Positions 1-6,292 of a DNA stretch of 6,467 nt are shown here, one piece after another; the stretch's first letter is position 1; every line of letters starts with the position of its first letter. The translations under genes and the position numbers were made by a program. This DNA comes from Solobacterium sp. (GTDB lineage: Bacteria; Bacillota_I; Bacilli_A; Erysipelotrichales; Erysipelotrichaceae). The stretch lies in the NCBI GenBank assembly GCA_016284975.1, contig JAEEPV010000189.1:1-6467 (forward strand), in the 5' to 3' direction. The notes under the pieces are model-generated. The model was not told where the DNA came from. It was given only the letters and a program-made list of their open reading frames with translations, and searched no databases.

Positions 1-1
1 G

Positions 2-28
2 CTTTCCTTGTTTGATCTCAATGTCTGA
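2..28 (+). CDS. Possible C-terminal tail of an upstream gene, perhaps a Y-family DNA polymerase (partial)
   Basis: Read in the frame starting at base 2, the left edge encodes LSLFDLNV followed by TGA. Base 1 is G, which would be the last base of the preceding codon and fits CAG (Gln). The peptide would then be QLSLFDLNV, which resembles the QLSLF-type sliding-clamp-binding motif found at or near the C-terminus of many DinB/UmuC-type polymerases and some other clamp-binding proteins. The stop lies 26 nt before the ATG at 55, a spacing that would suit an operon with the next gene. Only eight residues are visible, so this is an inference from a short motif and could be chance. Confidence 0.3.
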   Translation, partial: LSLFDLNV

Positions 29-39
29 AATCATTACAT

Positions 40-44
40 GGAGG
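40..44 (+). promoter_or_regulatory. Shine-Dalgarno site (GGAGG) for the start at 55
   Basis: GGAGG lies 10 nt before the ATG at 55. It is the best ribosome binding site upstream of the ThpR-like gene and points to 55, not the GTG at 79, as the ancestral start. An in-frame ATG at 46 is too close to it to be used. The GTG at 79 has only a weak AGG at 69-71. Confidence 0.55.
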
Positions 45-54
45 CATGCACGGT

Positions 55-78
55 ATGATCGTATTTGCAGGTATTTAA
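55..78 (+). other. Seven-codon mini-ORF: severed N-terminus of the ThpR-like gene
   Basis: ATG at 55 opens MIVFAGI and then meets TAA at 76-78, in the same frame as the ThpR-like coding region that starts with the very next codon (GTG at 79). ThpR/LigT proteins normally begin with a short hydrophobic beta strand of the form M-R-L-F-I-A-I, followed a few residues later by the first helix. Here MIVFAGI, then the stop, then VNPKTRDLF matches that layout with one codon turned into a stop. TAA is one base change from AAA, GAA or CAA. The element could be a nonsense mutation, a sequencing error, or a short leader whose termination couples to re-initiation at 79. I favour a recent mutation or an error. 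Confidence 0.55.
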
Positions 79-576
79 GTGAATCCAAAGACGCGGGATC
101 TTTTTGAATCGCTGCAGGGGATGCTGAAGATGCGTACAGCGGGGAGCTATCCGCGGCGGGAGAACTTTCATGTGACGCTTGCCTACTTTGGAGAAGTGGA
201 TGAGGGGAAGCTGAAAGATATTCAGAAGATCATGGAAGAAACCTCCTTTTCGCCTAATGAACTGCTGTTCACAAGGCTCAGTGTATTTGAAGAAAAAAAA
301 GGAGATCATATCGTTCTGCTTGCCCGCCCGCAGGATGCACTTCTTGCGTATCGGGAAAAACTGATCAAACAGTTCGGAGAGAAATGGATCTATACCGCTT
401 CGAAACCGTTCCGTCCGCATGTTACACTGGTGCGGGCAAAGAAAAAGAAGGTTGACTGCAGCGGGATCAGTTTTGAACCGACAGCTTCACCGGTGGAGCA
501 GGTCGTGCTGTTTCAGTCCTATCAGCGATTTGGAAAGCGGATCTATGAGCCGCTGAGCAGCTATCATGCAGGGTGA
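79..576 (+). CDS. thpR: RNA 2',3'-cyclic phosphodiesterase (ThpR/LigT-like 2H phosphoesterase), N-terminus interrupted
   Basis: This is a 165-residue 2H phosphoesterase; the family opens 2',3'-cyclic phosphates on RNA ends to 2'-phosphates and was first known as 2'-5' RNA ligase. Both catalytic motifs are intact when numbered from the GTG at 79: H31-V-T33 in NFHVTLAYFGEV and H114-V-T116 in FRPHVTLVRA. They are about 80 residues apart, as expected. The C-terminal strand and helix region is complete and ends at TGA 574-576. The family's first core strand is missing from this frame but lies just upstream, cut off by TAA at 76-78, so the product may be unstable unless the stop is bypassed or re-initiation is tolerated. 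Apart from that stop the frame shows no damage, which suggests a young lesion or an error. The stop overlaps the region that supplies the next gene's ribosome binding site. The family call is firm; whether the gene works is uncertain. Confidence 0.8.
   Translation: MNPKTRDLFESLQGMLKMRTAGSYPRRENFHVTLAYFGEVDEGKLKDIQKIMEETSFSPNELLFTRLSVFEEKKGDHIVLLARPQDALLAYREKLIKQFGEKWIYTASKPFRPHVTLVRAKKKKVDCSGISFEPTASPVEQVVLFQSYQRFGKRIYEPLSSYHAG
570..576 (+). promoter_or_regulatory. Shine-Dalgarno site (AGGGTGA) that decides the HAD gene start
   Basis: AGGGTGA ends 8 nt before ATG 585 and overlaps the stop codon of the ThpR-like gene. The alternative GTG at 573 lies inside this site and has no ribosome binding site of its own, so ATG 585 is the better start. 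Confidence 0.55.
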
Positions 577-584
577 GAAAGATT

Positions 585-1241
585 ATGAGCATAAAAGCAA
601 TACTGTTTGATTTTGATGACACACTGGGAGACCGGGAAACCTATACCCATCGCACCTATTGCGGAAAAATAGATGAGATCCTGCCGGATGCGGAACCGTG
701 GTACCGGGAGGCGGTGATTCAGCAGTGTCTGATCTATGATCAGCATGGAGATGTACCGAAGGGATATATCCGCGATATGATCCTGGAAAAATTCGGGATT
801 GATTTCGGAACGGATTTCCCATCATACTGGCGGATCCATCAGCCGATGAATGTCGTGCTGTATGAAGATGCGATCGATACGATTCTGGAATTGAAAAAAC
901 GCGGCTATAAGGTCGGCATTCTGACCAACGGGGAATCGGATTCTCAGCGCACGAAAGTCGTCTCTACGGGGCTCATCGATCTGATCGATGCCCTGACGGT
1001 CAGCGGGGATACCAATACCAGGAAACCGGAACCGGAGATTTTTCGGCTGACGGCAGAGAAGCTCGGCCTGAAACCGGAGGAATGCGCCTTTGTCGGTGAT
1101 ATGTTCCGGAACGATGTTTATGGCGCCCATCGTGCAGGGATGCTGCCGATCTGGATCTGGCCGCACTCCGAACGGCGTTATGCGGACGTGGATGTCATCC
1201 GGATTCAGCATAAGGCTCAGCTGCAGGATCTGTTCAGATGA
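585..1241 (+). CDS. HAD-superfamily hydrolase, subfamily I phosphatase
   Basis: A 218-residue cytoplasmic, Mg-dependent phosphatase of the haloacid dehalogenase superfamily. All four motifs are visible: motif I FDFDDT with nucleophile D9 and acid/base D11; motif II LTNG with T114; motif III lysine K147 in TRKPEPEIF; motif IV GDMFRND with D172 and D177. The residues between motifs I and II (about 16-95) are helical and form a C1-type cap, as in phosphoglycolate phosphatase, YjjG-type nucleotidases and similar enzymes. The substrate cannot be read from sequence. I chose ATG 585 over GTG 573 because it has the better-spaced ribosome binding site and places the FDFDDT strand at the usual distance from the N-terminus. 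The gene begins 8 nt after the ThpR-like stop and ends 31 nt before the next gene, so it is probably in one operon with both. Confidence 0.88.
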   Translation: MSIKAILFDFDDTLGDRETYTHRTYCGKIDEILPDAEPWYREAVIQQCLIYDQHGDVPKGYIRDMILEKFGIDFGTDFPSYWRIHQPMNVVLYEDAIDTILELKKRGYKVGILTNGESDSQRTKVVSTGLIDLIDALTVSGDTNTRKPEPEIFRLTAEKLGLKPEECAFVGDMFRNDVYGAHRAGMLPIWIWPHSERRYADVDVIRIQHKAQLQDLFR

Positions 1242-1272
1242 ATTATTGGTGAAAACAGAAAGAAGGAAGACG

Positions 1273-2154
1273 ATGAAACTTTCCGTGATTTCCGATCAGA
1301 TCAGCAGCTCCTTTGAAGAAGCTTTTCAGACTGCTGCGGATTATGGGTATGAATATGTGGAACTCCATAATGCATGGAACAAAACAATCGAAGAATTGAA
1401 TGCGTCCGAAACCGCGGAAATAAAACGGCTGCTGAAGAACTATCATCTTTCGGTATCCAATATCGCATCGACCGTTTTCTTTGTCTGCCCGTTGTATGAA
1501 AGAGATCACGTAACGGGATTCAATGATTCCTTTCATGTGATCGAAGGCGGGATTGAAGAACATCTGAAACATCTGGAACGGGCATGTCAGATTGCAAATG
1601 AACTGGAAAGCCCGAATATCCGTCTGTTTCCGTTTCGGTTCCCGGATAACCGGAAGCCCCCATTCGGAGATGTTCAGGATGCACAGCACATCAAAGCCGC
1701 ATTCTTAAAAGCGAGTGATATTGCGCAGCCTTACGGGGTGAAGCTGGCAGTGGAAAACTGCCCGTATTCCCATATGCCGAAGGGACAGATGACGCTTGAG
1801 CTGATCCGGTCCATTGACCGTGACAACGTAAAGCTGCTGTATGATCCGGCAAACTCCTATCGGGCAGTAATAGAAAATGTTCCGGAACGCTATCGTTCCT
1901 GGAGCCTGGAGACGGAAGCAGAGGAACTTGCGGCCGAAATCGGTCATGTTCATATCAAGAACTACCATTATGATCCTTCGGTTCAGCCCAAACCGTTTGT
2001 GCATGTGCCTGCAGGCGAAGGGGATATCGACTATGACCGGCTGATCCCGATTTTAAAGAAAAACGGCTGCGAAGCGATGTTGTCGCTTGAGCCGGAAGTG
2101 GATGGGGAAGGGACAAAGAAATCGATGAAATGGATGATGGATCACTTTGGCTGA
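1273..2154 (+). CDS. Sugar phosphate isomerase/epimerase-like TIM-barrel protein
   Basis: A 293-residue protein of the xylose isomerase-like TIM-barrel family (AP endonuclease 2 fold), whose members are metal-dependent isomerases, epimerases or dehydratases of sugars and inositols. Family hallmarks are E30 on an early strand (YVELHNAW), E161 in LAVENCPY, D191 in LLYDPANSY, H225/H227 in GHVHIKN, the GEGDIDYDRL segment (248-257) and E273 in LSLEPEV. E161, D191, one of the two histidines and E273 are the likely divalent-metal ligands. The length is normal for the family. The start is ATG 1273, with AAGGA at 1263-1267 five nt upstream; the open frame continues back to 1090, but that part overlaps the HAD gene in another frame and reads as non-family sequence. 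The substrate is unknown. A phosphatase next to an isomerase hints at sugar metabolism, but that is inference. Its last 13 nt overlap the end of a convergent gene. Confidence 0.85.
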   Translation: MKLSVISDQISSSFEEAFQTAADYGYEYVELHNAWNKTIEELNASETAEIKRLLKNYHLSVSNIASTVFFVCPLYERDHVTGFNDSFHVIEGGIEEHLKHLERACQIANELESPNIRLFPFRFPDNRKPPFGDVQDAQHIKAAFLKASDIAQPYGVKLAVENCPYSHMPKGQMTLELIRSIDRDNVKLLYDPANSYRAVIENVPERYRSWSLETEAEELAAEIGHVHIKNYHYDPSVQPKPFVHVPAGEGDIDYDRLIPILKKNGCEAMLSLEPEVDGEGTKKSMKWMMDHFG

Positions 2155-2480
2155 TCCATTTTCTGTTTTGCGCCGGGAAGAAACCAGAAGAGCCGGAAAC
2201 AGAATTTGCGAAAAGGGGAATCCCCATAGTCGGAAAGATCAATCGGATCGGCATGCCGTTTCAGGCGGGAGAGCAATCCGATATGCAGGTGCTCATGTTT
2301 TCTGCAGAAATCGTAAACGAGCGCATGGAAAAAGATCTCCTGTGCAAGCTGCTCTCTGCTCATATGTTCAATATGCTTTTCCGCAAGGATTCGCTCTGCT
2401 TCGCGCAGGCAGTTTTTTTTGTTCACCATATCCTCGCGGACTTTCAGCGCATAGGTTTTGATCACTGGCCGTATGTTCAT
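2142..2480 (-). CDS. Uncharacterised conserved-looking small protein (112 aa)
   Basis: I do not recognise a named family. The minus-strand frame gives a charged, apparently all-helical soluble protein with no signal peptide or clear membrane segment. Notable elements are an N-terminal helix rich in Lys, Arg and Glu (about 5-35), the segment EIFFHALVYDFCR (48-60), and HADPIDLSDYGD (76-87) followed by an aromatic-rich FRLFWF (95-100). The HADPID...GD block has the density of His, Asp and Gly expected of a conserved site and reminds me of unnamed Bacillota proteins, but I cannot confirm this. ATG 2480 has only a weak, very close AGGA upstream; an in-frame ATG at 2429 (residue 18) is an alternative with a similarly close AGGA. 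Competing plus-strand frames here lack a ribosome binding site and read as shadows. The gene converges on the epimerase with a 13-nt overlap and diverges from the ABC operon. Confidence 0.65.
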   Translation of the reverse strand: MNIRPVIKTYALKVREDMVNKKNCLREAERILAEKHIEHMSREQLAQEIFFHALVYDFCRKHEHLHIGLLSRLKRHADPIDLSDYGDSPFRKFCFRLFWFLPGAKQKMDQPK

Positions 2481-2535
2481 GTCCTAATAGTAACAGAGTA
2501 CAGATCGTTCGCTGGAACAGATTTTTGAAAGAATG

Positions 2536-2544
2536 TGCTAAAAT
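2536..2544 (+). promoter_or_regulatory. Candidate extended -10 promoter for the ABC exporter operon
   Basis: TGCTAAAAT matches the extended -10 consensus TGnTATAAT with one mismatch. It lies 42 nt before the TTG start at 2587, which would put transcription start near 2551 and give a leader of about 36 nt. No good -35 stands at the standard distance. TTGAAA at 2525-2530 could instead serve a weaker -10 (TACACA, 2548-2553), and TATAAA at 2558-2563 is another -10 option. A promoter is expected here because the gene to the left is divergent. Confidence 0.35.
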
Positions 2545-2546
2545 TC

Positions 2547-2560
2547 ATACACATCTGTAT
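2547..2560 (+). promoter_or_regulatory. Short dyad ATACA-N4-TGTAT, possible operator
   Basis: ATACACATCTGTAT is a 5-bp perfect inverted repeat around a 4-nt centre, placed at the predicted transcription start of the ABC operon. The same spacer also holds TACAGAT (2499-2505) and ACAGAT (2517-2522), both complementary to the ATCTGT at 2553-2558. A repressor site is possible, but no regulator gene lies in the window and short AT-rich dyads occur by chance. Confidence 0.25.
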
Positions 2561-2573
2561 AAAAGAAAGAAAA

Positions 2574-2582
2574 AGAGGTGAT
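2574..2582 (+). promoter_or_regulatory. Shine-Dalgarno site that points to a TTG start at 2587
   Basis: AGAGGTGAT is close to the full anti-Shine-Dalgarno complement (AAAGGAGGTGAT). GAGG ends 8 nt before TTG 2587. The upstream in-frame GTG at 2578 lies inside this site, so it is unlikely to be the start. Confidence 0.65.
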
Positions 2583-2586
2583 TTCT

Positions 2587-4368
2587 TTGGGTGTTATAAA
2601 GAGACTCTCCGCATGTGTTCGGGAATATAAGAAGGCTGCGCTTCAGACACCGGTCTTTGTCATCGGCGAAGTGATTTTTGAAGCCATTATTCCCTATACC
2701 ATCGCGATGCTGGTCAATGATATTAAGGCGGGATGCGGGATCGGCCGTATCTTTCACTATGCGTGGATACTGCTGCTGATGGCGTTTGCCTCCCTGCTGT
2801 TTGGCTATCTGGCTGGTATGACCTGTGCTAGGGCCAGCTGCGGATTTGCGAAAAACCTGCGCCATGATGTGTTTTATCAGGTACAGGAATTCTCATTTGC
2901 CAATATCGACAAATTCAGTTCGGCTTCACTGGTTACTCGTCTGACCACGGATATCCAGAATATCCAGATGGCATTCATGATGATCATCCGGATGGCAATC
3001 CGTGCCCCGCTGAATCTCATTTTCTCATTTGCCATGGCGTTCTATATGGGCGGCTCCATGGCGGTGATCTTTCTGATCGTGATACCGATTCTCGGACTCG
3101 GACTGTTTGGTGTTGCCAAGGTGACCATGCCGCTGTTCCGGAAGGGATACCCGAAATATGATGCCCTGAATGAATCGGTTGAAGAAAACATTAAGGGAAT
3201 CCGAGTCGTCAAATCCTTTGTCCGGGAAGATTATGAAACCGAAAAGTTCCATCATGCCAGTGAAGATATCCGTGAGATCTTCACCAAGGCGGAGCGGATT
3301 CTGGCGCTCAACGGACCGCTCATGCAAATGTGCATGTATGGTGTCATGGTCTTTGTTCTGTCGGTTGGTTCAAAAATGATTATCTCGACGAACGGTGCGG
3401 CACTGGATATCGGTCAGTTCTCAACTCTGCTTACCTACAGCTTCCAGATTCTTTCCAGTCTGATGATGCTGTCGATGATGTTTGTCATGATGACCTTCTC
3501 GGCAGAAAGTGCAGGCCGTGTCTGCGAGGTTCTGAATGAAAAGAGCACGATCACCAATCCGGAAAATCCGGTTACTGCGGTAGAAGACGGATCGATTGAT
3601 TTTGAAAATGTATCGTTCCGTTATTCCTCGCATTCCGATCGGCCCGTGCTGGAGCATATCGATCTGCATATCCGCTCCGGGGAAACGATTGGCATTATCG
3701 GCGGAACCGGTTCTGCGAAATCCACGCTGGTTCAGCTGATCCCGCGTCTTTACGATGTGAGTGAAGGCTCGGTCAAAGTCGGCGGTAAGGATGTAAGAGA
3801 ATACGATCTTACCGTACTTCGTGATTCGGTGGCCATGGTGCTGCAGAAAAACGTTCTGTTTTCCGGAACGATCGCTGAGAATATCCGCTGGGGTGACAAA
3901 AATGCGACCGATGAGGAAGTGAAACATGTATGTATGCTGGCCAAGGCGGATGAGTTTATCGAACGTCAGCCGGATGGCTACGACACCTACATCGAACAGG
4001 GCGGAACCAATGTATCCGGCGGTCAGAAACAGCGTCTTTGTATTGCCAGAGCGCTGCTCAAGAAACCGAAGATCCTGATTCTGGATGACAGCACTTCTGC
4101 GGTCGATACCAAGACGGATGCCATGATCCGGAAATCGATGAAGGAATACATTCCCAGTACGACCAAGATCATCATCGCACAGCGTACTTCTTCAGTAGAA
4201 GATGCGGACCGTGTCATTGTTATGGACAACGGTATGATCGATGCGATTGGTACAAGCGAAGAACTGCTGAAGACCAACAGGATCTATCAGGAAGTTTATT
4301 ATTCGCAGAATAAGCAGGGCCACGAAGAAATCGAAGCCTCCGCAGAAGGAAAGGAGGTGTTCGCATGA
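2587..4368 (+). CDS. ABC exporter half-transporter, degenerate-site subunit (TMD-NBD)
   Basis: A 593-residue fusion of a six-helix exporter membrane domain (helices roughly within 21-45, 57-80, 133-155, 158-178, 243-262, 279-302) and an ATPase domain (about 335-575). ATPase motifs are the A-loop Tyr346; Walker A GGTGSAKST (372-380) with Ala377 where Gly is usual; Q-loop Gln420; signature VSGGQ (476-480); Walker B ILILD ending in D500, followed by Asp501 where the catalytic Glu normally sits; D-loop SAVD; and Gln532 where the switch His normally sits. The Asp and Gln replacements mark the non-hydrolysing site of heterodimeric exporters such as TM287/288 and LmrCD-type pumps, while the intact signature should complete the partner's working site. 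TTG 2587 is chosen over GTG 2578 because the ribosome binding site covers the GTG. It overlaps the partner gene by ATGA. The pump sits in the plasma membrane; its substrate (drug, lipid or peptide) is not evident. Confidence 0.92.
   Translation: MGVIKRLSACVREYKKAALQTPVFVIGEVIFEAIIPYTIAMLVNDIKAGCGIGRIFHYAWILLLMAFASLLFGYLAGMTCARASCGFAKNLRHDVFYQVQEFSFANIDKFSSASLVTRLTTDIQNIQMAFMMIIRMAIRAPLNLIFSFAMAFYMGGSMAVIFLIVIPILGLGLFGVAKVTMPLFRKGYPKYDALNESVEENIKGIRVVKSFVREDYETEKFHHASEDIREIFTKAERILALNGPLMQMCMYGVMVFVLSVGSKMIISTNGAALDIGQFSTLLTYSFQILSSLMMLSMMFVMMTFSAESAGRVCEVLNEKSTITNPENPVTAVEDGSIDFENVSFRYSSHSDRPVLEHIDLHIRSGETIGIIGGTGSAKSTLVQLIPRLYDVSEGSVKVGGKDVREYDLTVLRDSVAMVLQKNVLFSGTIAENIRWGDKNATDEEVKHVCMLAKADEFIERQPDGYDTYIEQGGTNVSGGQKQRLCIARALLKKPKILILDDSTSAVDTKTDAMIRKSMKEYIPSTTKIIIAQRTSSVEDADRVIVMDNGMIDAIGTSEELLKTNRIYQEVYYSQNKQGHEEIEASAEGKEVFA
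4351..4359 (+). promoter_or_regulatory. Shine-Dalgarno site (AAGGAGGTG) for the second ABC gene
   Basis: A near-perfect ribosome binding site inside the last codons of the first ABC gene, with GGAGG ending 7 nt before ATG 4365. Together with the ATGA overlap it indicates coupled, high-level translation of the second subunit. Confidence 0.7.
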
Positions 4369-6257
4369 AGAGAAAACCTGCCAAGGGCACTATCAAGCGG
4401 CTGCTGAAAATGCTGTTTGGGTATTTTCCGAAACTGCTGCCTGTCATTATCTGTTTAATCATCATCAATGCGGTCATCTCTGCACTGCCTTCTGTATTCC
4501 AACAGAAAGTTGTGGCAGTACTTCAGAACTCGTGGGAACAGGGCATCTCCTGGGAGGAGACCCGTCCGGAGATCATGAAGAATGTCAGAACGCTCGTCAT
4601 ATTCTATGGATGTTCTCTGGCTGCCGGCTTTGCCTACAATCAGCTGATGGCGGTGTTTACACAAGGGACACTTGCAAAGCTGAGGGATGAGATGTTCTCT
4701 CACATGGAGACCCTTCCGATCCGTTACTTTGATACGAACAAACGTGGTGATGTCATGTCGTATTACACCAATGACGTTGACGCCATGCGGCAGATGATCT
4801 CACAGTCTTTCCCGCAGCTGCTGGTATCCGCGATCTCTGTTACGACAATCCTCTGCATCATGATGTACTACAGCGTCTGGATGGGGCTCGTCATCGTTCT
4901 TGGATCCTTTGTCTCGATTGCGATCACACGTATCATCGGCGGAAAATCCGCATATCATTTCATTGCCCAGCAGAAATATGTTGCGGCGACCGAAGGTGTT
5001 GTGGAAGAGATGATCAACGGCGGAAAAGTTATCAAGGTATTCAATCATGAACAGGAAGCGGAAGAGGCATTTGACAAGGCAAACAACGAGCTCTATGAAG
5101 CGGCTTATAATGCCAACCGGTATTCCAATACCCTGATGCCGATTCTGAACAACGTCAGCTATATCATCTATGTATTCGTAGCGGTTGTCGGCGGTCTGCT
5201 GATCGAATTCAATGTACCGAATGTTTCTGTTTCGGGACTCCCGATTTCCATTGCGGTAGTTGTTCCGTTCCTTGGTATGTCCCGTCAGTTTGCCGGTATG
5301 ATCCAGCAGGTCAGCCCGCAGATCAACTCGATCGTCATGGGCCTTGCCGGTGCGGGACGAATTTTCGCACTGCTGGATGAAGAATCGGAAACCGACAACG
5401 GATACGTTACGCTGGTTTATGCGAAGGAAGAAAACGGCGAAGTCGTTGAGAGTGATGTGCCGACCCGGATGTGGGCGTGGAAACATCCGCATCAGGCAGA
5501 CGGAACCATTACCTATACAAAAGTCCGTGGTGACGTACGCTTCTTTGATGTCGACTTCGGTTATACACCCGAGAAGATCGTTCTGCATAACATTACCCTG
5601 TATGGCAAACCGGGTCAGAAGATAGCCTTTGTCGGTGCGACCGGTGCGGGCAAGACAACGATCACAAACCTGATCAACCGGTTCTACGATATTGAAGACG
5701 GCAAGATCCGCTATGACGGCATCAATATCAACAAGATCAGGAAATCAGCACTGCGTAGATCGCTTGGTATCGTTCTGCAGGATACCGTATTGTTTACCGG
5801 TACCGTTATGGATAATATCCGCTACGGTCGTCTGGATGCGACGGATGAAGAATGTATTGCGGCTGCGAAGCTCTCCGGTGCGGACAGCTTTATCCGGCAT
5901 CTTCCGGAAGGATACAATACGATGCTGGATGGAGACGGATCAAATCTTTCGCAGGGGCAGTGCCAGCTGCTTGCCATTGCACGTGCTGCGGTTGAAGATC
6001 CTCCGGTCATGATTCTCGATGAGGCTACGTCTTCCATCGATACCCGTACCGAGCAGATCGTTCAGCGCGGTATGGATGCCCTGATGGAAGGCCGTACGGT
6101 ATTTGTCATTGCCCATCGTCTGTCCACCGTCAAGAATTCCAATGTCATTCTTGTACTGGATCAGGGACGCGTGATTGAACGGGGCACCCATGAAGAACTG
6201 CTTGCGATGAAAGGGCAGTACTATCAGCTGTATACCGGAGCGTTTGAGCTCGAATAA
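4365..6257 (+). CDS. ABC exporter half-transporter, catalytic-site subunit (TMD-NBD)
   Basis: A 630-residue partner of the preceding half-transporter. The membrane domain has six predicted helices (roughly within 22-43, 75-97, 148-170, 172-192, 262-282, 290-310). The ATPase domain (about 387-625) has A-loop Tyr400, canonical Walker A GATGAGKTT (424-432), Q-loop Gln472, Walker B VMILD ending in D552 with catalytic Glu553, D-loop SSID, and switch His584. Its signature is LSQGQ (528-532), with Gln530 replacing the first Gly of LSGGQ. This is the expected mirror of its partner: its Walker A, Glu and His pair with the partner's VSGGQ to make the working site, and its altered signature faces the partner's degenerate Walker A. 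A stretch of about 45 residues (341-385, rich in Glu, with W370, W372 and H374) sits between the two domains and makes the protein longer than a typical half-exporter. The gene ends 8 nt before a strong terminator. Confidence 0.93.
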   Translation: MKRKPAKGTIKRLLKMLFGYFPKLLPVIICLIIINAVISALPSVFQQKVVAVLQNSWEQGISWEETRPEIMKNVRTLVIFYGCSLAAGFAYNQLMAVFTQGTLAKLRDEMFSHMETLPIRYFDTNKRGDVMSYYTNDVDAMRQMISQSFPQLLVSAISVTTILCIMMYYSVWMGLVIVLGSFVSIAITRIIGGKSAYHFIAQQKYVAATEGVVEEMINGGKVIKVFNHEQEAEEAFDKANNELYEAAYNANRYSNTLMPILNNVSYIIYVFVAVVGGLLIEFNVPNVSVSGLPISIAVVVPFLGMSRQFAGMIQQVSPQINSIVMGLAGAGRIFALLDEESETDNGYVTLVYAKEENGEVVESDVPTRMWAWKHPHQADGTITYTKVRGDVRFFDVDFGYTPEKIVLHNITLYGKPGQKIAFVGATGAGKTTITNLINRFYDIEDGKIRYDGININKIRKSALRRSLGIVLQDTVLFTGTVMDNIRYGRLDATDEECIAAAKLSGADSFIRHLPEGYNTMLDGDGSNLSQGQCQLLAIARAAVEDPPVMILDEATSSIDTRTEQIVQRGMDALMEGRTVFVIAHRLSTVKNSNVILVLDQGRVIERGTHEELLAMKGQYYQLYTGAFELE

Positions 6258-6265
6258 CACGAACA

Positions 6266-6292
6266 AGTCACAGGAAACCCTGTGGCTTTTTT
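6266..6292 (+). terminator. Intrinsic (Rho-independent) terminator of the ABC operon
   Basis: A 9-bp stem pairs 6266-6274 (AGTCACAGG) with 6279-6287 (CCTGTGGCT), with one G-T wobble and a 4-nt AAAC loop. A run of six T (6287-6292) follows directly. It begins 8 nt after the TAA of the second ABC gene, where the operon should end. Confidence 0.9.

Noticed and set aside
293..300. Run of eight A in the ThpR-like gene as a phase-variable or programmed frameshift site
   Set aside because: The frame is intact across it and both catalytic motifs are in the same phase, so nothing shows slippage is used.
573..584. GTG 573 as the HAD start (GTGA overlap with the preceding gene)
   Set aside because: It has no ribosome binding site of its own and lies inside the one that serves ATG 585.
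1090..1272. Upstream extension of the TIM-barrel gene to an ATG at 1090
   Set aside because: It overlaps the HAD gene's conserved motif IV and C-terminus in another frame, encodes no family sequence, and ATG 1273 has its own ribosome binding site.
2215..2225. GGGGAATCCCC as a terminator between the convergent genes
   Set aside because: The repeat leaves no room for a hairpin loop, has no T-run, and lies within coding sequence for GDSPFR of the small gene.
2130..2528. Plus-strand open frames over the small minus-strand gene
   Set aside because: No ribosome binding site, cysteine- and histidine-rich mixed composition with no recognisable motif; they read as antisense shadows of the 112-residue gene.
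4800..5588. Long 262-codon minus-strand open frame inside the second ABC gene
   Set aside because: It lies wholly antisense to a clear ABC transporter; its His/Arg/Asp-rich composition is typical of a shadow frame and it has no family motif.
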